NCBI RefSeq assembly: GCF_004798585.1
Contig: NZ_PPXQ01000017.1
Coordinates: forward strand, 62,001-126,000
DNA: 64,000 nt
Direction: 5' to 3'
DNA from: Massilia sp. Mn16-1_5
Lineage (GTDB): Bacteria > Pseudomonadota > Gammaproteobacteria > Burkholderiales > Burkholderiaceae_D
The notes under the pieces are model-generated. The model made no database searches and was not told the origin of the DNA. It saw only the letters and a list, made by a program, of their open reading frames with translations. Of the stretch, positions 1-6,943 are shown piece after piece. Within the stretch, counting starts at the first letter, position 1. Every line of letters begins with the position of its first letter. The position numbers and the translations under genes are program-made.

Positions 1-26
1 CCATTCAACAAGAATGGAGCCCTCCC

Positions 27-1139
27 ATGAGCATGCTGTTCAGCCCTTATAAACTCGGGCCACTGGAACTCACCAACCGCATCGCAATCGCCCCCATGTG
101 CCAGTACTCGGCCGACGAGGGCCTGGCCACCGACTGGCACATGATCCACCTCGGCCAGCTGGCCTTGTCCGGTGCCGCCCTCCTGATCATCGAAGCGACC
201 GCCGTGACGGAAGAGGGCCGCATCACGCCCGGCGACCTGGGCCTGTGGTCCGACGCGCACCTGGAAGCCTTGAAACCGGTCATCGCCGCGATGCGCCGCC
301 ATGCGCCTATTAAAATCGGCATCCAGCTGGCCCATGCCGGCCGCAAGGCCTCGAGCGAGGCGCCATGGGAGGGAGGAGCGAGTATCCCTCCCGATCAGCC
401 GCGCGGCTGGCAGACCGTCGCTCCCTCCGCCCTGCCGCATGCGGAAGGCGAGAGCGTGCCGCTGGCGCTGGACCAGCAAGGCCTGGCGCGCATCAAGCAG
501 GGTTTCGTCGACGCCGCCCTGCGCGCGCAGCAGCTTGGCCTCGACGCCATCGAACTGCACGGCGCCCACGGCTACCTGCTGCACCAGTTCCTTTCTCCAC
601 TGGCGAACCAGCGCGAAGACGACTACGGCGGCTCGCTGGAAAACCGCATGCGTTTCCCCTTGGAGGTGTGCGCCGCCGTGCGCGCGGCGGTGCCGGACAT
701 GTGCGTCGGCATGCGCATCTCGGCCACCGACTGGGTCGAAGGCGGCTGGGATCTGGAACAAAGTGTCCGCTTCGCACAGGAACTCGAAAAGCTCGGCTGC
801 CATTTCATTCACGTGTCGAGCGGCGGGGTATCTCCCCTGCAAAAGATCCCGGTCGGCGCCGGCTACCAGATCGCCTTCGCCGAGCGTATCAAGCGCGAAA
901 CGAATCTGCCGACCATCGGCGTCGGCCTGATCACCGAGCCGCAGCAGGCCGAACACATCCTGCAGTCCGGCCAGGCCGACATGGTGGCGCTGGCGCGCGC
1001 GATGCTGTACGACCCGCGCTGGCCCTGGCATGCGGCGGCCGAACTGGGCGCCCAGGTGGCCGCGCCGCCGCAGTACTGGCGTTCGCAGCCGCGCCAATAT
1101 AAAACCCTGTTCGGGGAGACGCGCCTGGGCCAGCGCTGA
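27..1139 (+). CDS. NADH:flavin oxidoreductase, old yellow enzyme (YqjM-like)
   Basis: A 370-residue FMN-dependent TIM-barrel ene-reductase that would reduce activated C=C bonds of enones using NAD(P)H in the cytoplasm. The N-terminus contains APMCQYSA with Cys25, the position of the redox-tuning cysteine of the YqjM class. The middle carries HGAHGYLLHQFLSP, the conserved segment near the FMN. The C-terminal part has GVGLIT and ALARAMLYDPRWPW, which bind the FMN phosphate and end the barrel. Length fits the YqjM class (about 340-370 residues). The ATG is preceded by a weak GGAG. The gene stands alone, with a lipoprotein gene 120 bases downstream. The physiological substrate cannot be read from sequence; oxidative or electrophile stress is the usual role. 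Confidence 0.93.
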   Translation: MSMLFSPYKLGPLELTNRIAIAPMCQYSADEGLATDWHMIHLGQLALSGAALLIIEATAVTEEGRITPGDLGLWSDAHLEALKPVIAAMRRHAPIKIGIQLAHAGRKASSEAPWEGGASIPPDQPRGWQTVAPSALPHAEGESVPLALDQQGLARIKQGFVDAALRAQQLGLDAIELHGAHGYLLHQFLSPLANQREDDYGGSLENRMRFPLEVCAAVRAAVPDMCVGMRISATDWVEGGWDLEQSVRFAQELEKLGCHFIHVSSGGVSPLQKIPVGAGYQIAFAERIKRETNLPTIGVGLITEPQQAEHILQSGQADMVALARAMLYDPRWPWHAAAELGAQVAAPPQYWRSQPRQYKTLFGETRLGQR

Positions 1140-1261
1140 TCGGCACTTTTTTGCGCTTCAGGCCGTGAAATGCGCAGTTCGTCGCACCTGGCGTGACCAC
1201 GAGGGGGACTCGCTCTAGAGTGAATGCATTGATAACGCAACCACTACTGGAAAGGTTCTCC

Positions 1262-2125
1262 ATGCGCACCCTGATCGCCCTTGCCTGCGTCGCCGCCCTG
1301 AGCGGCTGCATCGTCATCGCCACCCCGTCGGACAACGGCCGCGACTACCAGGTCCACACGCCCTTCAGCGGCCAGAGCGTCGACGGCAACGGCGTCCCTG
1401 CACGCGATACGCGCGCCGTGGCGGCGCTGACCGGGCTGGACGTGGGGGGATCGATGATCGTCGATGTACGCGTCGGCGGTGCGCCCTCGCTGGTGGTGGA
1501 GGGCGACAGCAACGTCCTGCCTTATGTGAAGACCGAGACGCGCGGTTCCACCCTCCATATCGAGACCGAGCGCCGCCTGCGCAGCACGACGCCTTTGAAG
1601 GTGATCTATACGGTACCGCGCCTGACGGACCTGCACTCCGGCGGCTCGGGCCACGTGACGGTGCGCGATCTGAAAGGCGAGCCGCTGTCGGTCCGCCTGG
1701 GCGGTTCGGGTGTGGCGCGCCTCTCGGGCAACGTGGCCGAGCTGGATGCCAGGGTGTCGGGTTCGGGCAAGATCGAAGCCGGGGACCTGCGTGCGCGCAG
1801 TGCCGACGTCGTCGTCAGCGGCTCGGGCGGTGTGGTGATCGGCGAGGTGCGCGGCGATAATGCGCGCATCCAGATCAGCGGTTCGGGCACGGTCCAGACC
1901 AGCGGCGCCGTGCGCAGCCTGAACGTGCGCGTCAGCGGTTCAGGCAGCGCCGACCTGGCGAACCTCAGCAGCGAACAGGGCGACCTGTCCAGCAGCGGCT
2001 CGGGCGGCATCTCGGCCACCGTGCGCCAGTCGGTATTCGCGTCGACCAGCGGTTCCGGCCCGATCCGGGTATATGGCCAGCCAACCCAGCGCAATACCAG
2101 CGGACGCAACGTCCAGATGTTGTAA
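1262..2125 (+). CDS. GIN-domain (DUF2807) putative lipoprotein
   Basis: A 287-residue exported protein. I chose the ATG at 1262 because it begins a short lipoprotein signal (MRTLIALACVAALSGCIVI) with a lipobox ending at Cys16; the open frame extends further upstream but without a signal. The body is the head GIN domain, a right-handed beta-helix made of repeated Ser-Gly-Ser-Gly steps; SGSG recurs about every 19-20 residues from residue 130 to the end. Such proteins are thought to be surface or periplasmic polysaccharide- or stress-associated factors, but no biochemical role is established. It is followed by a 33-base hairpin and then by convergent hmp. Confidence 0.85.
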   Translation: MRTLIALACVAALSGCIVIATPSDNGRDYQVHTPFSGQSVDGNGVPARDTRAVAALTGLDVGGSMIVDVRVGGAPSLVVEGDSNVLPYVKTETRGSTLHIETERRLRSTTPLKVIYTVPRLTDLHSGGSGHVTVRDLKGEPLSVRLGGSGVARLSGNVAELDARVSGSGKIEAGDLRARSADVVVSGSGGVVIGEVRGDNARIQISGSGTVQTSGAVRSLNVRVSGSGSADLANLSSEQGDLSSSGSGGISATVRQSVFASTSGSGPIRVYGQPTQRNTSGRNVQML

Positions 2126-2129
2126 TCGT

Positions 2130-2162
2130 ATGGTGGGTGGGCGCGGGGCGCCCACCCACCAT
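2130..2162. repeat. Perfect 15-bp inverted repeat between convergent genes
   Basis: The arms are perfect (15 bases, core GGTGGGTGGGCGC) around a three-base loop. It lies between the GIN lipoprotein stop and the hmp stop and has no T-tract, so it is not a classical intrinsic terminator, though it could stop or stabilise transcripts from either side. It resembles the GTAGGGTGGGC family found at other gene ends in this window. Confidence 0.75.
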
Positions 2163-2178
2163 CCTGCACTAAACTGGA

Positions 2179-3375
2179 TTACAGCAGGTGGTCCAGCAGA
2201 TCCGGACCGAACACCTCGCGGTGCAGGCGCGGCGCCGGCACACCGGCGTTCAGCAGCGCCAGCCACTGCGCCTGCATGAATTTCAATGGACCGCACAGCC
2301 ACACGTCGGTCGTCTCCAGGTCCCACTGCGGTAGGCGCGCGATGTCCATGCGGCCGGCCATCACGCCGTCGGCGGCATTGCCGATATGTTCATAGAAGGT
2401 CGCGACGTGCAGGCCCGGCATGACGGCCTTGGCAGCGGCAACGTCGTCCTGCAGCGGATGGTGCGCCGCATCGCGCGCGGCGTAGCCGAAGATGACGCGG
2501 CGCTGCGGATTCACGAGCGCGATGCGGTTCAGGCTTGACACCATGGGCGTGATGCCGACGCCGGCCGACAGAAGCACGATCGGCGCATCGGACTCGGTAT
2601 CCGGCGTGAATTCGCCGAACGGGTGCGTCACCTGCAGCACGCTGCCTTCCTTCACGTTCGCGTGGATCCAGTTCGACACTTCGCCGGCCGGCGCTGCTTC
2701 CAGCGCATCCTCGCGCTTGACCGAGATGCGCAGGCTGTCCTTGCCCGCCGCATCCGACAGGCTGTACTGGCGCAATTGATGACGTCCGCCCGGCAGGTCG
2801 ACGGCGACGCTGACGTACTGGCCGGCTTTGAAAGGCGGCAGCGGCTTGTCGTCCGCTGGAACGAAACGGATCGACAGCACGTTCTCGCTCTCACGCTTCA
2901 CCTCAAGCACGCGCATCGGGCGCGTTTCGCCCGGCTCGATGCCTGCGGTGCTGTACATCTCGGCTTCCGCCTGGATCAGCAGATTGGCCAGCGAACCATA
3001 GGCTTCGGCCCAGGCGTCGAGCAGGGGCTGCGTTGCCGCGTCGCCCAGGGTTTCCGCAATCGCTGCCAGCAGGTGGCGGCCGACGATCGGGTAGTGCTCG
3101 GCGCGGATGCCGATCGAGACGTGCTTGTGGACGATGCGCTGCACCACCGGTCCCAGCGCCTCCGGCGTGCCGATGTTGGCGGCATACGCGAACACGGCTG
3201 AGGCGAGCGACTGCTGCTGCGCGCCGCTGGCCTGGTTGCCCATGTTGAACAGGCGCGTCAGTTCCGGATGCTCGGCCAGCATGTTCTTGTAGAACAGGCG
3301 GGTAATCGTCAGGCCGTGTTCGCGCAGGACGGGAACGCTGGCATCGATATAGGGACGGGAGGCGGCGGAGATCAT
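2179..3375 (-). CDS. hmp: Flavohemoprotein, nitric oxide dioxygenase
   Basis: A 398-residue flavohemoglobin (E. coli Hmp is 396) that converts NO and O2 to nitrate with NAD(P)H. The globin domain covers about residues 1-140, with the proximal-His region KHVSIGIRAEHY. The FAD domain contains LRQYSLSD, and the NAD domain contains VLLSAGVGITPM and VWLCGP near the end. I chose the ATG at 3375 because GAGGAA lies a good distance upstream and the protein then starts MISAASRPYI, as in the family; further in-frame ATGs at 3389 and 3408 lie in or beside the operator. An NsrR-type palindrome sits immediately upstream, and the NsrR-like repressor gene is just upstream in the same direction. Confidence 0.96.
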   Translation of the reverse strand: MISAASRPYIDASVPVLREHGLTITRLFYKNMLAEHPELTRLFNMGNQASGAQQQSLASAVFAYAANIGTPEALGPVVQRIVHKHVSIGIRAEHYPIVGRHLLAAIAETLGDAATQPLLDAWAEAYGSLANLLIQAEAEMYSTAGIEPGETRPMRVLEVKRESENVLSIRFVPADDKPLPPFKAGQYVSVAVDLPGGRHQLRQYSLSDAAGKDSLRISVKREDALEAAPAGEVSNWIHANVKEGSVLQVTHPFGEFTPDTESDAPIVLLSAGVGITPMVSSLNRIALVNPQRRVIFGYAARDAAHHPLQDDVAAAKAVMPGLHVATFYEHIGNAADGVMAGRMDIARLPQWDLETTDVWLCGPLKFMQAQWLALLNAGVPAPRLHREVFGPDLLDHLL

Positions 3376-3391
3376 CGTGGTTTCCTCATTC

Positions 3392-3408
3392 ATGCATTTT
3401 AAATGCAA
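3392..3408. promoter_or_regulatory. NsrR-type operator upstream of hmp
   Basis: The sequence TGCATTT-T-AAATGCA is a perfect palindrome with 7-base arms and one central base. It matches the described NsrR consensus (ATGCATTT, one base, AAATGCAT) almost completely. It lies 17 bases upstream of the chosen hmp start, where bound repressor would block transcription or initiation. Binding is inferred from the motif and from the adjacent nsrR-like gene. Confidence 0.8.
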
Positions 3409-3458
3409 CTTTAAAGTTCAAAAAAACGCCCGCAAGCCGGGCGTGTGCGCTGGCGGGC

Positions 3459-3923
3459 TCAGGCCGTGCCGGCGGTGCTTCCACTCCAGAACATCTTGTG
3501 CATCCGGACGATCTGCTCGCCGGTGCTGCCTTCCGTGACCTGGGCCAGGGTGTAGCGGTCCATCTCGGCATAGAAGGCGCGCATGCCGGCTTTTAATATG
3601 CCGCGCAGCTGGCAGTCCAGGCTCAGGGCGCAGCGCATCGTTTCGCAATCGACCAGGTCGTCGTCGCCTTCGAGTTCGCGCAGCACCATGCCCACCGTTA
3701 GCTGGTGCGCATCGGCGGCCAGGCGCAGGCCGCCGTTGCGGCCGCGCAGGGCGCGCACCCAGCCGGCACGCGCCAGATGGCCGACCACTTTTACCAGGTG
3801 GTTTTGCGGGATCGCGAACTGCTTGGCGATCTCGGCAACGGTCACCGGGTGCGGGCGTTCGCCGGCGCGCTCGAGGTAAATCAGCACGCGCAAGCCAATG
3901 TCGGAAAAGCGGGTCAGGCGCAT
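3459..3923 (-). CDS. nsrR: Rrf2-family NO-sensing repressor NsrR
   Basis: A 154-residue Rrf2-family winged-helix regulator. The N-terminal HTH includes VAEIAKQFAIPQNHLVKVV. The cluster-binding cysteines are Cys93, Cys98 and Cys104 (CETMRCALSLDC), with the same 5- and 6-residue spacing as Cys91/96/102 of E. coli NsrR, which ligate an NO-sensitive Fe-S cluster. That spacing favours NsrR over IscR. It lies 83 bases upstream of hmp in the same direction, and both genes have NsrR-like palindromes, so direct repression of hmp with autoregulation is likely. Confidence 0.92.
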   Translation of the reverse strand: MRLTRFSDIGLRVLIYLERAGERPHPVTVAEIAKQFAIPQNHLVKVVGHLARAGWVRALRGRNGGLRLAADAHQLTVGMVLRELEGDDDLVDCETMRCALSLDCQLRGILKAGMRAFYAEMDRYTLAQVTEGSTGEQIVRMHKMFWSGSTAGTA

Positions 3924-3965
3924 AAGATGTCTTCAGGAAAGAACGTCTGTATTCTAGCGCCATAA

Positions 3966-3988
3966 AATACGCATGGCAAATGCATCTT
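3966..3988. promoter_or_regulatory. Second NsrR-like operator, upstream of nsrR
   Basis: Read on the minus strand, this site is AAGATGCATTT, one base, CCATGCGTATT. It keeps the left half of the NsrR consensus perfectly and ATGC in the right half. It lies about 43 bases upstream of the nsrR start codon and suggests autorepression. It is weaker than the hmp site because the right half is imperfect. Confidence 0.6.
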
Positions 3989-4091
3989 TAAGAAAACTAT
4001 TTTCTCAACAACAGCGGAACAGCCCTATAATCGCGAACTTTGGCGGCATTGAGTGCTCAGCCATTTCCCTATCGAGTGACAAAGGATTACC

Positions 4092-5561
4092 GTGAACCTG
4101 ACACTGGGCCAGAAGCTGTTTCGCACCAAACCGGCCGAACGCGCGCACGAAGACAGCCAGGCCGTCCATGGCGGCGGTCTGAACCGTACCCTGGGCCTGT
4201 TTCCGCTGACGATGATTGGCGTCGGCGCCACCGTCGGCACCGGCATCTTCTTCACGATGGTCGAAGCGGTGCCGAAAGCGGGACCCGCCGTCATCCTGTC
4301 CTTCCTGATCGCCGCGATTACCGCCGGCCTGACCGCCCTGTGCTACGCCGAGCTGGCCGGGCGCGTGCCGGCCTCGGGCTCCTCGTATTCCTTCGCCTAC
4401 GCGACCGTCGGTGAGTTCGCCGCCTTCATCGTCGCGGCCTGCCTCCTGCTCGAGTACGGCCTGGCCGGCAGCGCGGTGGCGATCGGCTGGTCCGACTACC
4501 TGAACAACTTCCTGCAGAACGCGTTTGGCTGGGAGATCCCGGCTTCCCTGCGCTCGCCCATGTTTGTCTCGGACCACAGCAACCTGACGGTCCACTCAGG
4601 TAATTTCAATTTGCCGCCGGTGCTGCTGGTCGCCATGTGCTGCGTCCTGCTGGTGCGCGGCACGAAGGAATCGGCGACGACCAACGCCATCATGGTGGTC
4701 GTGAAACTGGCCATCCTCGCCTTCTTCGCGGCGATCGCCTTCACCGGCTTCGACGCCAACAACTTCACGCCCTTCTTCAATACGGACAACAGCAAGGGCT
4801 TTGCCGGCATGGCCGGCGTGACCGCCGCCGCCGGCACCGTGTTCTTCTCCTTCATCGGCCTGGACACGATCGCCACCGCCGGCGAAGAGGTCAAGGATCC
4901 GCGCCGCAACGTCCCGATCGGCATCCTGGCGGCGCTGGTCATCGTTACCGCCTTCTACATGCTGGTCGCGCTGGCCGCGATGGGCGCGCAGCCGGCGCAC
5001 ATGTTCGAGGGCCAGCAGGCCGGCCTGTCGGTGATCCTGCAGAACGTCACGGGTAAAGCCTGGCCGGCGCTGGTGCTCTCGGCCGGCGCCGTCGTGTCCG
5101 TGTTCTCGGTGACCCTGGTGACGATCTACGGCCAGACCCGCATCCTGTACGCGATCAGCCGCGACGGCCTGATCCCGAAGACCTTCCAGAAAGTGAACCC
5201 GAAGAGCGGCGCGCCGGTGAGCAATACCCTGATCGTCTGCCTGGTGGTAGGCCTGGTGGCCGGCCTGGTCGACTCGACCTTCTTGTGGGACATGGTCAGC
5301 ATGGGCACGCTGACGGCATTCATCGTCGTCTCGATCGCGGTTCCGGTGATCCGCGCCAAGCAGGGACCGGATGCCGAGCACGGTTTCCGCGTGCCTTTCG
5401 GTCCGTACGTGGTGCCGGGCCTGTCGATCGCGGCCTGCCTGTACATCATGAAGGACTTGCCGCATGCGACCTTCCGCGTGTTCTTCATCTGGATGGCGGC
5501 GGCGGTAGCCACGTATTTCCTGTACAGCGTGCGGCATAGCCGGCTGAACAAGAAGGGCTGA
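4092..5561 (+). CDS. APC-superfamily amino acid permease
   Basis: A 489-residue inner-membrane permease of the amino acid-polyamine-organocation superfamily, closest by pattern to bacterial cationic amino acid transporters (YhdG/CAT type). TM1 carries IGVGATVGTGIFF, the substrate-contacting unwound-helix motif of the family. About twelve hydrophobic segments follow, with the conserved FFSFIGLDTIATAGEEVKDP near residues 256-276. The start is GTG at 4092, with AAAGGA five bases upstream. It is monocistronic and ends in a strong bidirectional hairpin. The substrate cannot be assigned from sequence; basic amino acids are a reasonable guess. Confidence 0.9.
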   Translation: MNLTLGQKLFRTKPAERAHEDSQAVHGGGLNRTLGLFPLTMIGVGATVGTGIFFTMVEAVPKAGPAVILSFLIAAITAGLTALCYAELAGRVPASGSSYSFAYATVGEFAAFIVAACLLLEYGLAGSAVAIGWSDYLNNFLQNAFGWEIPASLRSPMFVSDHSNLTVHSGNFNLPPVLLVAMCCVLLVRGTKESATTNAIMVVVKLAILAFFAAIAFTGFDANNFTPFFNTDNSKGFAGMAGVTAAAGTVFFSFIGLDTIATAGEEVKDPRRNVPIGILAALVIVTAFYMLVALAAMGAQPAHMFEGQQAGLSVILQNVTGKAWPALVLSAGAVVSVFSVTLVTIYGQTRILYAISRDGLIPKTFQKVNPKSGAPVSNTLIVCLVVGLVAGLVDSTFLWDMVSMGTLTAFIVVSIAVPVIRAKQGPDAEHGFRVPFGPYVVPGLSIAACLYIMKDLPHATFRVFFIWMAAAVATYFLYSVRHSRLNKKG

Positions 5562-5604
5562 TCGGACAAGCACGCCGCATTCGACGCGGCGGGTCCGGAT
5601 GGGA

Positions 5605-5645
5605 CAAAAAAAGCCACGCGCCTTGGGGCAGCGTGGCTTTTTCTT
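5605..5645. terminator. Bidirectional intrinsic terminator
   Basis: The hairpin AAGCCACGC / GCGTGGCTT has an A-run on the left and a T-run on the right, so it can terminate both the permease (+) and the convergent PEP-CTERM gene (-). The stem is the same as in the terminator at 6868-6905. Confidence 0.9.
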
Positions 5646-5657
5646 TGGCCGGCGGTT

Positions 5658-6497
5658 TTAAGCGCGGCGGGCGCGGCGCACGCCGGCTGCGCCCAGCAGG
5701 GCGACGCCGAACAGGGCCAGCGAGCCTGGTTCCGGAACGTCATTGGCCGGCGGGGCGATTTCGACCGGCGTGTAATCGATGGTCAGCGAACCGCCCAGGA
5801 AGTTCAGGTCGCCGGTCGCGTTGATGCCGAAGCCCAGTTGCTTGCTTGCGAGCAGGTCAGCCAGCAGGGAGCCCGTCGGCACGAAATCACCGATCAGCGA
5901 GAAGCTGCCAGTGTAAGTATCGGTGTGCGTGCTGCTCTCGGTGTTCGTGATCGTGTAGTGAGCAATACGCTTGCAGGAACTATTTTTCTTTTCGTAATCG
6001 GATTTAGTGCACTCAGTTTTCCCTTGCATATAGCTGTAATGCGAGAACACCTCATCACCCTTCGTCGACTTGCCAGGAACGTCGCTGGTCGTCAGCGAGG
6101 TCGAGCCGCTGAGAAGCAAGCCGCCGATCGACAGCGATGCCGATTCCATTGGGTTGGTCACGGTGTACTTGGTCGTGCTGGTGATCGTCACCGTGCTTTT
6201 GCCGTCTTTGTTGCCAGTTGGATCGATGACAACCGGATCGGAGGACTTCGTGGTCGTCACACCTGGCGGGGACAGCAGGGTATCCGCGTTGTCCGCGAAC
6301 TGGAACGAGAAGCCGATATTCTGAACAGTGAAATTGGCCGGCAGCGAGCTGAAGTCGAAGCTGCTGGTGTAGCCAGAGCCGTTCAGATAGATGGGCGTGC
6401 TGTCGAGGTTCAGGGTGATTTGCGCGGCGGATGCCTGGGATGCGGCGGCGAATGCGAGTACGGTGAGTGCCGATTTGATGTGGTGCTGGATTTTCAT
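5658..6497 (-). CDS. PEP-CTERM sorting-domain protein
   Basis: A 279-residue exported protein. It has an N-terminal signal peptide (residues 1-24, ending SQASAA) and a C-terminal PEP-CTERM tripartite tail: VPEPGSLALFGVALLG, a hydrophobic helix, then the basic RRARRA. This tail is the recognised substrate signal of exosortase (EpsH/XrtA), which cleaves and anchors or secretes the protein with exopolysaccharide. The mature part is rich in Ser and Thr, with two cysteines near residues 163-175, and matches no domain I know. No exosortase is in the window. A well-formed sigma-54 promoter lies about 195 bases upstream, which fits the known RpoN/PrsK/PrsR control of such proteins in floc-forming betaproteobacteria. 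Confidence 0.9.
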   Translation of the reverse strand: MKIQHHIKSALTVLAFAAASQASAAQITLNLDSTPIYLNGSGYTSSFDFSSLPANFTVQNIGFSFQFADNADTLLSPPGVTTTKSSDPVVIDPTGNKDGKSTVTITSTTKYTVTNPMESASLSIGGLLLSGSTSLTTSDVPGKSTKGDEVFSHYSYMQGKTECTKSDYEKKNSSCKRIAHYTITNTESSTHTDTYTGSFSLIGDFVPTGSLLADLLASKQLGFGINATGDLNFLGGSLTIDYTPVEIAPPANDVPEPGSLALFGVALLGAAGVRRARRA

Positions 6498-6702
6498 GAT
6501 ATCCCTGTATTTATAAGTAAGTTCTAGTAGAAAAAACGATCGTATTCAAATGCGTGCTGCTGAAGAATGCGGTGACACGTATTGCGAACCAACGAGCTGC
6601 GAGCCGATCAACGATGCAGTCCAGCCAGGTTCTGCAAGCGCTACTCCAAATGTAACGTGCGCTTTTTGAGGTGTGACAGTTTGACATCGTTATTTTATAT
6701 AT

Positions 6703-6718
6703 AGCAACTTTGATGCCA
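6703..6718 (-). promoter_or_regulatory. Sigma-54 (RpoN) promoter for the PEP-CTERM gene
   Basis: Minus-strand sequence TGGCATC-AAAG-TTGCT matches the RpoN consensus (TGGCACG, four bases, TTGCA/T) with the GG and GC elements exactly 12 bases apart. Predicted transcription starts near 6692, leaving a leader of about 195 bases before the start codon at 6497. The stretch 6498-6943 is otherwise an AT-rich non-coding gap holding only this promoter and a terminator. Confidence 0.72.
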
Positions 6719-6867
6719 GCTGGAATTTATTCTATAAATCAAGGGCTTGTATGTACGGTGAGTAAGGTGGTGTAAAGTTTACCGACAGTCGAATCTGAGA
6801 TTTTGCTTATAGGTAACAAGATGCGTGCAAATGCAATCAATATCCCAGAAGTTACTTGAAAATAGGA

Positions 6868-6905
6868 AATAAAAAAGCCACGCGCCTTTCGGGAGCGTGG
6901 CTTCG
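6868..6905 (-). terminator. Intrinsic terminator of the S46 peptidase gene
   Basis: On the minus strand a GAAGCCACGC / GCGTGGCTTTTTT hairpin with a T-run lies about 40 bases past the stop codon of the S46 peptidase. It is nearly identical to the stem at 5605-5645. Confidence 0.85.
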
Positions 6906-6943
6906 TCGGAGGCGCAAGGCGCCTCGTCTTATGAAGAACTGGA

